Below are positions 1 through 7,730 of a stretch of 64,000 nt of DNA, one piece after another. A program made the position numbers and the translations under genes. Positions within the stretch are counted from its first letter, which is position 1. Each line of letters begins with the position of its first letter. This DNA comes from an uncultured Campylobacter sp. (GTDB lineage Bacteria; Campylobacterota; Campylobacteria; Campylobacterales; Campylobacteraceae), in contig NZ_CAMYFP010000004.1 in the NCBI RefSeq assembly GCF_947255105.1, positions 62,001 through 126,000 on the forward strand, given 5' to 3'. The notes beneath the pieces were generated by a model that saw only the letters and a list, made by a program, of their open reading frames with translations, made no database searches and was not told the DNA's origin.

Positions 1-748
1 AGGTTAGACTTGCTCCTGCACTTATTAGCAGATCCATATTGACATAGCGATTTTTAATGGCTGTCTTTGCCCCTTTAAAAAAGACACTTCCCGTAAAAAA
101 TAGTACAGGAGTTGCTAAGATAAACTCGGCAAAGTGAAAGATATCTTTTATATTTTCGTCCATACCGCTAAAATAGCCGCTATATAGAGCAATTGCTATC
201 CACATGATATTCATAGTTGCAAAGATACCAACTAACAACTTTGCATAGAAAGCTCTTCTAGTCTTATCGATGCTCTCTTGTGCTCTTGTTGGATCATAGG
301 CATATGGTCGGTAGCCTATCTGAGTAATTAGTTGAAAAATGGTTGCTAAGTCTGTTTGGCTCTCATCCCAAACTATCTTTGCCTTTTTTGTCTGTGCGTT
401 AATCTGAGCTTCAAGAACTCCTTTAGCCGAAAATAAAATCTTCTCATTTAGCCAGACACAAGCGCTACAGTGAATGCCATCGATGATGATAAAAACTTCA
501 CTAAATCCATCACTATTTTTACGAACAAAGTTTCTATAGATACTTGCTATTTCGTTTTTGCCAACCTCATCTATGTTGGCTCTATCAAGATTATTTTTGC
601 CAAGTTTATTGTAAAACTCATCAAGCCCTTTTGATGAGAGTAGATAAAAGACCTGTTTGCAGCCATTACAACAAAATTTATTGCCAAACTCGTCGTTTAT
701 TAGCTCTTCATCCTTAAAAAACTGACGACAATGCCTACACCTTTGCAT
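1..748 (-). CDS. ccoI: Copper-translocating P-type ATPase CcoI/FixI, N-terminal part (cut by window edge)
   Basis: Inner-membrane P1B-type ATPase that moves copper for cbb3 oxidase maturation. Only about 249 N-terminal codons lie in the window; the catalytic P and N domains lie beyond base 1. The start is the ATG at 748, preceded by AAGGA at 5-7 bases. Visible features are an N-terminal Cys-rich zinc-finger-like motif (C4, C7, C26, C27, C30), typical of the FixI/CcoI branch, then an HMA domain with its metal site HCSAC (C94 and C97), then the first membrane helices (GIFATMNIMWIAIALYSGYF and following). It is divergent from the gene at 838. The ccoNOQP operon it should serve lies at 54-57 kb. 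CcoI rather than a general CopA is inferred from the double Cys N-terminus. Confidence 0.88.
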   Translation of the reverse strand, partial: MQRCRHCRQFFKDEELINDEFGNKFCCNGCKQVFYLLSSKGLDEFYNKLGKNNLDRANIDEVGKNEIASIYRNFVRKNSDGFSEVFIIIDGIHCSACVWLNEKILFSAKGVLEAQINAQTKKAKIVWDESQTDLATIFQLITQIGYRPYAYDPTRAQESIDKTRRAFYAKLLVGIFATMNIMWIAIALYSGYFSGMDENIKDIFHFAEFILATPVLFFTGSVFFKGAKTAIKNRYVNMDLLISAGASLT

Positions 749-805
749 TTGCTTCCTTAAGAGTTAGTTTTAAATTTATAATAATTATAGCCTTAATTTA
801 ATTGT

Positions 806-811
806 TATAAT
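806..811 (+). promoter_or_regulatory. Probable sigma-70 -10 box (TATAAT) for the gene at 838
   Basis: TTGTTATAAT lies 27 bases before the ATG at 838, with an AAGGAG ribosome site at 828-833. Campylobacter sigma-70 promoters depend mainly on an extended -10 box in an AT-rich context, which this fits. No convincing -35 box is visible. Confidence 0.55.
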
Positions 812-837
812 AGAGCATTTGAAATTTAAGGAGTATT

Positions 838-1212
838 ATGAGTTACTATTTGACACTTTTATTTTTTATATTTGAGTTAATAGATATCAGGCTTAACAAC
901 AAAAGTGACCTAAAAGAGCTCTGCCTTAGCTATATAGAGAGATACAAAAAGAGCCCTATTCTCTTTTTTATGACAAATTTAAACTTTCTGCTTCTTAGTT
1001 TTTGTATTTTTTATCTTCAAATTTACTCTTTTTTGACTATTTTTATCTACACGCTCTATATAAGCGACATTGTTTTAAAACTTTGGCTCTTTCAAAGATA
1101 TCAAAAAGGAGATGAGTTGCTCTCTATTTTTAAATCGCAAAAGATAACTCTCTCCAATAGAATCGCACTTTCTTTCTCTATGAGCATACTTTTTTTCATC
1201 TCTATTTCTTGA
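838..1212 (+). CDS. Small hydrophobic membrane protein, unknown family
   Basis: I do not recognise this 124-residue protein. It is strongly hydrophobic, with about three probable membrane segments (residues 1-15, about 42-76 as one or two helices, and about 106-123) separated by a lysine/aspartate-rich loop at residues 20-38. It has its own -10 box and a strong AAGGAG ribosome site four bases before the ATG, so it is very likely translated. It sits between the divergent ccoI and rho. A role in the envelope or in oxidase assembly would be a guess from position only. Confidence 0.7.
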   Translation: MSYYLTLLFFIFELIDIRLNNKSDLKELCLSYIERYKKSPILFFMTNLNFLLLSFCIFYLQIYSFLTIFIYTLYISDIVLKLWLFQRYQKGDELLSIFKSQKITLSNRIALSFSMSILFFISIS

Positions 1213-1291
1213 CAGAGCTTTTAAATTCTACTAAAATACACAATGCTTACACACTTAAACTGCCATTCTAAATAAATTTAAAGAGAGAAGT

Positions 1292-2593
1292 ATGGAAAAC
1301 AGCAAAAAACAAAATGCAAAAACAACTCATACGCCAGTTGATGGCTACAAAATAGAGGAGTTAAGAGCCTTAAAGCTTGAAGATCTTACCAAAATAGCCA
1401 TAGAGCTAGGAGTTGAAAAACCAAGTGAGTTTAGAAGACAAGAGCTTGTCTTTGAGATCTTAAAGGCACAGACAAAACAGGGCGGCTTTATCCTTTTTAC
1501 CGGAATTTTAGAGATTACAAATGATGGATATGGCTTTTTAAGAGGGATAGATGCAAACTTTAGCGATAGCATAAATGATGCCTATGTAAGTTTAAGCCAG
1601 ATAAGAAAATTTGCCCTAAGAGTGGGTGATATCGTAACAGGGCAAGTTAGAGAGCCAAGAGATCAAGAAAAATACTACGCTCTTTTAAAAATCGAAGCTA
1701 TCAACTACAAATCCATACAAGAGGTTAGAGAAAGACCACTTTTTGACAATCTAACTCCAGTCTTTCCAACAGAAAAACTAAAACTAGAATATAACCCAAT
1801 GAAACTAACAGGTAGAGTTCTTGATCTCTTTACTCCCATAGGCAAAGGACAAAGAGGACTTATCGTAGCTCCACCAAGGACAGGTAAAACAGAGCTTATG
1901 AAAGAGCTTGCACAAGCCATTGCTAGAAACCATCCAGAGGCCGAACTTATGGTACTTTTGATAGATGAAAGACCAGAAGAAGTCACTGATATGCAGCGCT
2001 GCGTAAAAGGTGAGGTATTTAGCTCTACATTTGATCTTCCTGCACAAAATCACGTAAGAGTTGCTGAGCTTGTCATTGAAAGAGCCAAGAGAATGGTAGA
2101 GATGGGAAAAGATGTCATAATTCTTCTTGATAGTATAACTCGTCTTGCAAGAGCCTACAACACAGTAACGCCAAGTAGCGGAAAGGTTCTAAGTGGTGGT
2201 GTTGATGCCAATGCACTTCACAAACCAAAGAGATTTTTTGGAGCAGCTAGAAATATAGAGCAAGGTGGCAGTCTTACGATAGTAGCAACTGCACTTATTG
2301 ATACGGGTTCTAGAATGGATGATGTTATCTTTGAAGAGTTTAAAGGCACTGGCAATAGCGAGATAATTCTTGATAGAGATATAAGCGATAGACGTATCTA
2401 TCCTGCAATAAATATCATCAAGTCAGGCACTAGAAAAGAGGAGTTGTTGCAAGATCCAAGCGACCTTCAAAAAATATGGGCTATAAGATCGGTGATTGCT
2501 ACAATGGATGAGATAGAGGCGCTTAAATTTCTCTACTCCAAAATCCTAAAGACAAAAGACAACGAAGAGCTTCTATCTGTTATGAATGAATAA
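1292..2593 (+). CDS. rho: Transcription termination factor Rho
   Basis: Cytoplasmic hexameric RNA-dependent ATPase/helicase that ends transcription. At 433 residues it is a normal full-length Rho without the long N-terminal insertions seen in some phyla. Order of domains: short N-terminal tail, Rho-N helical domain (about 20-62), cold-shock-like RNA-binding domain (about 65-145) with DGYGFLR, then the RecA-type motor with Walker A APPRTGKT (K199), Walker B VIILLD (D280) and the RNA-contacting Q-loop region (SGGVDANALHKPKRF, from about 301). GAGAGAAG precedes the ATG. A weak -10 (TAAAAT, 1232-1237) lies upstream. It is followed by a SIMPL protein and dnaX in the same direction. Confidence 0.97.
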   Translation: MENSKKQNAKTTHTPVDGYKIEELRALKLEDLTKIAIELGVEKPSEFRRQELVFEILKAQTKQGGFILFTGILEITNDGYGFLRGIDANFSDSINDAYVSLSQIRKFALRVGDIVTGQVREPRDQEKYYALLKIEAINYKSIQEVRERPLFDNLTPVFPTEKLKLEYNPMKLTGRVLDLFTPIGKGQRGLIVAPPRTGKTELMKELAQAIARNHPEAELMVLLIDERPEEVTDMQRCVKGEVFSSTFDLPAQNHVRVAELVIERAKRMVEMGKDVIILLDSITRLARAYNTVTPSSGKVLSGGVDANALHKPKRFFGAARNIEQGGSLTIVATALIDTGSRMDDVIFEEFKGTGNSEIILDRDISDRRIYPAINIIKSGTRKEELLQDPSDLQKIWAIRSVIATMDEIEALKFLYSKILKTKDNEELLSVMNE

Positions 2594-2603
2594 GGCGATA
2601 TTT

Positions 2604-3290
2604 ATGAAAAAAATCTTACTACTATCTATTTTTTTTACTCAGACAATTTTAATGGCACAGCCATATATCACAGTCTATGGCGATGCACATTTTAAGGTTA
2701 CACCTGATATTGTCTTTGTAAATTTTGACATTGTAAATGAGGCGCAAACTCCAATTGTTGCTAAAAACAGAGCAGATGAGGCAACCAAAAATCTTGAAGT
2801 TTTGTTTAGAGATCAAAACATCACCGCAAAAGATATAGAGCTTCGAATGGTTGGTCTAAATAAGGTAGTCCGCTATGAAGAGTATAGTAAATTTAAAAAC
2901 AAAAAAGTAACACTATATGAGGCAAGAAGATCGGTATCGGTGCGACTAGATAGGAGCAAAAACTACGCACTTTTTATAGATGAGCTTATCAAGATTGGGG
3001 TTGATTCTTTTTATATTACGCTAGATAGCACCAAAGCAAAAGAAAAGAGACAAGAGGCAAGAATCACTGCTATAAAAAAAGCTAGAGCAAAGGCGGCAGA
3101 TATGGCAAAAGCTGCCAACAAAGAGGTTGGTGAGGCCATAGAGATAGAAGAGTTTGATGATAACAATGTAGCAATATACAATAGAGCGCTAAACAACACT
3201 AGAATGGTTGAGAGCTACAATGATGGCGTTTCAAATATGGGCGAGCTAGATATTGGTGCTGTAGTTAAGATTAAATTTGAGTTAAGATAA
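2604..3290 (+). CDS. Periplasmic SIMPL-domain (DUF541, YggE-like) protein
   Basis: Predicted periplasmic protein of the SIMPL/DUF541 family, whose members (YggE, BP26) are linked to oxidative-stress tolerance but have no settled biochemical role. The ATG at 2604 is preferred because AAGG lies eight bases upstream (2592-2595) and it opens directly into a signal peptide (MKKILLLSIFFTQTILMAQP). The in-frame ATG at 2586 overlaps the end of rho and has no ribosome site. The mature part shows the family pattern: an N-terminal strand PYITVYGDAHFKVTPDIVFV, an alternating helix/strand body, and a charged helix rich in Ala/Lys (about 150-175). It overlaps dnaX by one base, so the two are probably translationally coupled. 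Confidence 0.82.
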   Translation: MKKILLLSIFFTQTILMAQPYITVYGDAHFKVTPDIVFVNFDIVNEAQTPIVAKNRADEATKNLEVLFRDQNITAKDIELRMVGLNKVVRYEEYSKFKNKKVTLYEARRSVSVRLDRSKNYALFIDELIKIGVDSFYITLDSTKAKEKRQEARITAIKKARAKAADMAKAANKEVGEAIEIEEFDDNNVAIYNRALNNTRMVESYNDGVSNMGELDIGAVVKIKFELR

Positions 3291-4864
3291 TGCAACCTCT
3301 TGCACTAAAATACCGCCCAAAAGACTTTAGCGAACTTATCGGTCAGGACGTCATAGCCAAAAGCCTCTCTCACTCACTTGATACTAAAAGAGTTGCAAAT
3401 GCCTATCTCTTCTCAGGCCTTAGAGGAAGTGGCAAGACAAGTAGCGCTAGGATTTTTGCAAAAGCACTTATCTGCGAAAATGGACCAACATCCAAGCCAT
3501 GTCAAGTCTGCCAAAACTGCATTATGGCAAACGAAAATCGCCATATGGATATCGTCGAGATAGATGGTGCAAGTCACCGCAAAATAGACGACATAAGAGA
3601 GCTTATAGAAAATGTAAAGTATGCACCAACAATGGCAAGATATAAGGTCTTTATAGTAGATGAGGTCCATATGCTAACAAAAGAGGCTTTTAATGCCTTT
3701 TTAAAGACACTTGAAGAACCACCAAGCTATGTGAAATTTATACTTGCTACAACAGATCCTTTAAAGCTCCCTGCCACAATACTTTCAAGAACACAACACT
3801 TTAGATTTTTGCCTATTTCAAAAAGTGCCATTGTTGGGCAACTTGAGTTTATACTTAAAAATGAAAATATTCCATATGAAAAAGAGGCGCTAGAAATTCT
3901 CTCAAGAAGCGGCTCTGGCTCACTTAGAGATACTATAACTTTGCTAGATCAAGCAATTGTCTATGCAGAAGGCAAGATAACTGCAAAAAATGTTGCTGCA
4001 ATGCTTGGACTTTTGGATCCAAAAAAGATAGAAGAGATACTAGATGTTATTATTCTAAAGGACAAAAACAGGGCAATAGAGCTTATAAAAGAGCTTGAAA
4101 ATCAAGATGCGGACTCTATTATCGATGAGATAAGCAGCTATTTAAAAGAGGCTTTTTTAAACAAAAATCCCAAATTTAGCCTACTTATGTATGAGCGATT
4201 TTTTAGGATACTCAGCGAGGCAAAGAGCCTTTTGTCACTAAACTCAGATGGTAGTTTTGTACTATCTATACTATTTTTTATGATGATGGAGGCAACTTCA
4301 CTTAAAAATATTGATGAGCTTATAGAAGAAAAGACTATTGAAGCTCCTGCAAGAGAGGTTCAAACTCGTGCTACAACAGCTAAATTTCAAACCGATGTAG
4401 TGCAAAAAAAAGAGCCAAATAACAAAGACAAAAGTTTTGAGAACTTTTTAAAATCTATCTATGATAGAAGTTTTGAGCTTGGCGAGTGCTTTGATAGAAA
4501 TGTTAAATTTATCTCTTTTAAAGATGGCGTTTTGTTGCTTAGCTCTTTAGCAAAAGGAGAAGATCAAACACTCTTAAGAGCCTCTTCAAGGGCAATTTTA
4601 TCTGTTTTAAAAGAGTGCTATGGAGAGAGTGCAAAGATAAAGATAGAGCAGTCAAAAGAAAAAATTGAGCCAAAGCAAAACATAGATGAGATACTTGATA
4701 TCGTCGAAGCGATTGCACCAGAGGACAAAAAACAAGATATTGACAACTCCCAACTCATTGAAAGAGTAAAAAATAGCACCTCTAGCAAGAGCAAAGATGA
4801 GAGCATAATGGATGAGCTATCGAAGTTTTTTGGTGAGCCCCAAATTACAAATAAAAATAGCTAA
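3290..4864 (+). CDS. dnaX: DNA polymerase III subunit tau (possibly tau/gamma)
   Basis: Clamp-loader ATPase of the replicative polymerase. The 524-residue protein has the AAA+ core with P-loop GLRGSGKT (K49, T50), a four-Cys zinc site (C62, C71, C74, C77), Walker B IVDEVH (D124) and sensor/arginine-finger region LSRTQHF. The collar domain follows to about residue 360, then a lysine/glutamate-rich tail (about 360-524) typical of tau. The start overlaps the stop of the SIMPL gene (TAATG). An A8 run at 4404-4411, exactly at the collar/tail junction, would let a -1 slip end translation after 377 residues; this is listed separately. It ends eight bases from the convergent aroE stop. Confidence 0.95.
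   Translation: MQPLALKYRPKDFSELIGQDVIAKSLSHSLDTKRVANAYLFSGLRGSGKTSSARIFAKALICENGPTSKPCQVCQNCIMANENRHMDIVEIDGASHRKIDDIRELIENVKYAPTMARYKVFIVDEVHMLTKEAFNAFLKTLEEPPSYVKFILATTDPLKLPATILSRTQHFRFLPISKSAIVGQLEFILKNENIPYEKEALEILSRSGSGSLRDTITLLDQAIVYAEGKITAKNVAAMLGLLDPKKIEEILDVIILKDKNRAIELIKELENQDADSIIDEISSYLKEAFLNKNPKFSLLMYERFFRILSEAKSLLSLNSDGSFVLSILFFMMMEATSLKNIDELIEEKTIEAPAREVQTRATTAKFQTDVVQKKEPNNKDKSFENFLKSIYDRSFELGECFDRNVKFISFKDGVLLLSSLAKGEDQTLLRASSRAILSVLKECYGESAKIKIEQSKEKIEPKQNIDEILDIVEAIAPEDKKQDIDNSQLIERVKNSTSSKSKDESIMDELSKFFGEPQITNKNS
4404..4411 (+). other. A8 slippery tract in dnaX, candidate tau/gamma switch
   Basis: Frame-0 codons here are CAA AAA AAA GAG (Q372-E375). A -1 shift reads on as AGA GCC AAA and then TAA at 4420-4422, giving a 377-residue product that ends just after the clamp-loader core. 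A weak 7-bp stem (AAAAGTT 4430-4436 with AACTTTT 4442-4448) lies 18 bases downstream. Known cases: E. coli uses ribosomal -1 slippage and Thermus uses RNA polymerase slippage on an A9 run to make gamma. Use of this site here is inference. Confidence 0.5.
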
Positions 4865-4872
4865 GAAGCTAT
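4857..4872. terminator. Small hairpin at the dnaX/aroE convergent junction
   Basis: Six-base-pair stem ATAGCT (4857-4862) and AGCTAT (4867-4872) with loop AAGA. On the minus strand it is followed by TTTTATTTG, so it could terminate the aroE operon. It overlaps the stop codons of both genes. The stem is weak. Confidence 0.4.
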
Positions 4873-5690
4873 CAAAAAACTCTTAAAGCGGCTGCCTTTT
4901 TCATAAGAAGAGCGATCTCCTCTTTTTTAAATTTCCCATCAAAAAAGAGTTCAAATGCAAGAACAGCTTGCCCAATAAGCATATCAAGCCCATCTTTGGC
5001 AATTAGACTATTTTTTAAACAAAGTTGTAAAAATGGTGTATTTTTACCATAAATAAGATCAAATCCAAATTTAGCCCTCTTTAAAAGTAGTTCCAAAAGC
5101 TCTTTTGGTGCAGGCAAAAACTCATCATTAAGTCCAGCTGAAGTAGCATTGATAACTAGATCATAGCGTCCATCTAGCAACTCTTTGTCATCACATGTGT
5201 AAAAATTATCGCACCTAAGCAGCTCTATCGTTTTTTTATCTCTTTTTGTGCGGTTTAAAATGTCAAATTTAACTCTATTTTTATAAAGTATATAAGAGAT
5301 AGCTTTAGTTGTTCCGCCACAACCAATAATAAGCGCATTCTTAAACTTTCCCATACTAACAGCAGCGTCAAAAAAACCGCTAGCATCGGTATTGTAACCA
5401 TAAATTTCATCAGCTCGTTTGACAATGGTATTTACTGAGCCTATCTCTTTTGCGTCGCTACTTAACTTATCGCAAATGCTAAGTCCAATCTCTTTAAATG
5501 GAAGAGTAATATTTGCCCCGCTAAGCCCAAGTTTTTCAAAGCTGTTTTTTAGAGCAAATTTACTCTCTGTTTTGCTTAGGCAAACTCTACCATAAAAGCC
5601 ATCAATGTCAAGCTCCTTTATAGCATAGTTATGAAGAAGCGGCGAGATGGAGTGAGAGATCGGGTTGCCAAAAACTGCAAATTTCAACAT
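4872..5690 (-). CDS. aroE: Shikimate dehydrogenase
   Basis: NADP-dependent shikimate dehydrogenase (3-dehydroshikimate to shikimate) of the aromatic amino acid pathway. The 272-residue size is standard. The shikimate-binding NPISHSISP motif is at residues 9-17, the catalytic lysine lies in NITLPFKE (about K65-67), and the catalytic aspartate is in NTDASGF (about D102). The NADP-binding Rossmann loop is GCGGTTKA, followed by NRTKRDK, whose basic residues fit NADP over NAD. It is the last gene of the gatC-to-aroE minus-strand operon, starting three bases after the SPOR gene stop. Confidence 0.95.
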   Translation of the reverse strand: MLKFAVFGNPISHSISPLLHNYAIKELDIDGFYGRVCLSKTESKFALKNSFEKLGLSGANITLPFKEIGLSICDKLSSDAKEIGSVNTIVKRADEIYGYNTDASGFFDAAVSMGKFKNALIIGCGGTTKAISYILYKNRVKFDILNRTKRDKKTIELLRCDNFYTCDDKELLDGRYDLVINATSAGLNDEFLPAPKELLELLLKRAKFGFDLIYGKNTPFLQLCLKNSLIAKDGLDMLIGQAVLAFELFFDGKFKKEEIALLMKKAAALRVF

Positions 5691-5692
5691 CG

Positions 5693-6469
5693 CTATTTTC
5701 TAAATACAAAAGAGTCTTTATTGACCTCTTTTCTAATGCGATTTAGAGCTTGATTGAGTGACTTTTCATCAAATGGACCTACTAAAACTTTGGTGTATTT
5801 GACTCCATTTACCATAGAATCGTGAAGAATATAGCTATATCCTAAAGAAGTTAGTTTTTTTATCTCAGCAGAGTCTTTGTTGAAATTCTTAGTTGCCAAC
5901 ACCTGCACATAATTATGCGTACTTGAGACACTCTTTGTAGTGGCACTCTTTTTTGTAGGAGCAACCTGTTTTAAATTTATCTCTGTATCTTTTTTTGTCT
6001 TTTTAACTACTTTTTTTGGCTCACTTACTACAATAACTCTCTCCTCCTTTTTTACAGGAGTTGTGACTTTTGGTTCTATGGTGACCCTTGGTGGCTCTAT
6101 TGTAACTTTTGGTGGCTCTATCTTTTTTGTCTCAACAACAGGTTTTGGCTCTCTAGGCTCCTCTTTTTTGATAGTAGGTTTTGGCGATAACTCTATAGGC
6201 TCTTCTACCTTTTTTAACTCCACCTTTTTTTCTGGTTGGACTACTATAACTTTACTCTCTGAAGCTGGTTTTTCTGTCTTGGTAGGGATAACAGGAGGCT
6301 TTTTAGTATCTATCTCATCACTATTGATAAATTTCATTATGATTAAAATGATCAAAAATAGCACAACCGCAGCAGCGATAGCTAAAAGTGTCTTTTTGAC
6401 ACTAGTTATCTTGCTCTCTTTCTCATTTGGAACAAAAAGGTCGTCTATAATATAGTTCTCATCTTTCAT
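5693..6469 (-). CDS. SPOR-domain membrane protein with Pro/Lys-rich linker
   Basis: Probable division-site or cell-wall protein. The layout is a short acidic cytoplasmic tail (1-22), one membrane helix (about 25-47, LLAIAAAVVLFLIILIIMKF), a long Pro/Lys/Glu/Val-rich periplasmic linker (50-180), and a C-terminal SPOR domain (about 185-258: YVQVLATKNF then YTKVLVGPF) that in this family binds denuded peptidoglycan glycan strands. This is the FtsN/DedD-like arrangement, but no FtsN-specific segment is recognisable. The start is secure: AGGAGG six bases before the ATG. The linker carries three tandem units of 7, 7 and 6 residues. Confidence 0.85.
   Translation of the reverse strand: MKDENYIIDDLFVPNEKESKITSVKKTLLAIAAAVVLFLIILIIMKFINSDEIDTKKPPVIPTKTEKPASESKVIVVQPEKKVELKKVEEPIELSPKPTIKKEEPREPKPVVETKKIEPPKVTIEPPRVTIEPKVTTPVKKEERVIVVSEPKKVVKKTKKDTEINLKQVAPTKKSATTKSVSSTHNYVQVLATKNFNKDSAEIKKLTSLGYSYILHDSMVNGVKYTKVLVGPFDEKSLNQALNRIRKEVNKDSFVFRK
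6064..6123 (-). repeat. Imperfect 21-bp tandem repeat in the SPOR protein linker
   Basis: Two 21-bp units and one 18-bp unit encode IEPPKVT, IEPPRVT and IEPKVT. In-frame repeats of this kind can expand or contract and change linker length. Confidence 0.7.
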
Positions 6470-6485
6470 TCTCGCCTCCTGTCTA

Positions 6486-7730
6486 TCAATACATCGCTCT
6501 ATCGTAGATTATAAATTTAGAAGCAAACTCTTTTATCTCACCTCTAATTTTTTCTTGAAGCTTAACATTTTCAATGTCGTCTAATATATCTGCTATTTTG
6601 TTTGCAATATACTCAAACTCAGCCTCTTTCATCCCTCTTGCAGTAAGCGCTGGACTTCCAAGTCTTATACCACTTGTTACAAAAGGACTTCTAGTCTCGC
6701 CTGGAACTGTGTTTTTGTTTGCTGTAATTCCTGCATTTTCAAGTGCCATCTCAGCATCTTTTCCGCTAAAACTTCTATCCAAAAAGCTCATCAAAATAAG
6801 ATGGTTGTCAGTCCCATCACTTACTAATTTATAGCCTCTATCCATTAAAGTCTTAGCCAAAACTTTGGCATTTGCTCTTATCTGTTTTGCATAAACTTTC
6901 CACTCGTCGCTTAAGTTGTGTTTAAAACCAACTGCTTTTGCGGCAATTACATGCATCAAAGGTCCGCCTTGAATACCTGGGAATATGCTTGAGTTTATCT
7001 TTTTTGCCAACTCTTCATCATTTGTCATGATGATTCCGCCTCTTGGGCCTCTTAAAGTTTTGTGTGTTGTAGAGCTTACAACATGTGCGTGTGGAAATGG
7101 ACTTGGATGCTCACCTGCTACAACCAAACCTGCAATGTGTGCTATATCTGCAAACAAATAGGCACCAACACTATCTGCAATCTCTCTAAATTTGGCAAAA
7201 TTTATCTCTCTAGGATAGGCGCTTGCACCACAAATTATGAGTTTTGGCTTGACAATATTGGCAATCTGTGCAACTTTGTCATAATTTATTCGACCATCAA
7301 GCTCAACTCCATAAAAAAAGCTATCATAATACTTGCCACTAGCATTTACCTTTGCGCCATGAGTTAGGTGTCCGCCATGACTTAAATCCATACCCAAGAT
7401 CCTATCTCCTGGCTTTACAAGAGCGCCATAAACGCCTTGATTGGCTTGACTTCCTGAGTTTGGCTGGACATTTGCAAAGTTGCAACCAAAAAGCTTTTTA
7501 CATCTATCTATCGCAATCTGCTCTATCTCATCTACAAACTTACATCCGCCATAATAGCGCTTATTTGGATAGCCCTCTGCATATTTGTTAGTAAGTATCG
7601 AACCCATTACCTCTATTACTTCAGGATAGGTAAAGTTTTCGCTAGCAATCATCTCTAGATAATCGCACTGTCTTTTTAGCTCACTATCTGTTAATTTGTA
7701 AATTTTACTATCAAACTCTTTTAAGCTCAT
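6486..7730 (-). CDS. glyA: Serine hydroxymethyltransferase
   Basis: PLP enzyme interconverting serine and glycine and charging tetrahydrofolate with a one-carbon unit. Full length at 414 residues. The N-terminal signature SENFTYPEVIEVMGSILTNK, the substrate/folate region YAEGYPNKRYYGG and the PLP lysine motif SSTTHKTLRGPRGG (K about 229) are intact. The start overlaps the lysS stop (ATGA), with AAGGAGAAAGA upstream. The order fur-lysS-glyA is, from memory, conserved in C. jejuni. Confidence 0.97.
   Translation of the reverse strand: MSLKEFDSKIYKLTDSELKRQCDYLEMIASENFTYPEVIEVMGSILTNKYAEGYPNKRYYGGCKFVDEIEQIAIDRCKKLFGCNFANVQPNSGSQANQGVYGALVKPGDRILGMDLSHGGHLTHGAKVNASGKYYDSFFYGVELDGRINYDKVAQIANIVKPKLIICGASAYPREINFAKFREIADSVGAYLFADIAHIAGLVVAGEHPSPFPHAHVVSSTTHKTLRGPRGGIIMTNDEELAKKINSSIFPGIQGGPLMHVIAAKAVGFKHNLSDEWKVYAKQIRANAKVLAKTLMDRGYKLVSDGTDNHLILMSFLDRSFSGKDAEMALENAGITANKNTVPGETRSPFVTSGIRLGSPALTARGMKEAEFEYIANKIADILDDIENVKLQEKIRGEIKEFASKFIIYDRAMY

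Noticed and set aside
5940..6455. Long open frame on the plus strand opposite the SPOR gene
   Set aside because: Its Thr/Phe/Gly-rich sequence mirrors the Pro/Lys/Glu linker codons on the other strand; no ribosome site, and the SPOR frame is clearly coding.
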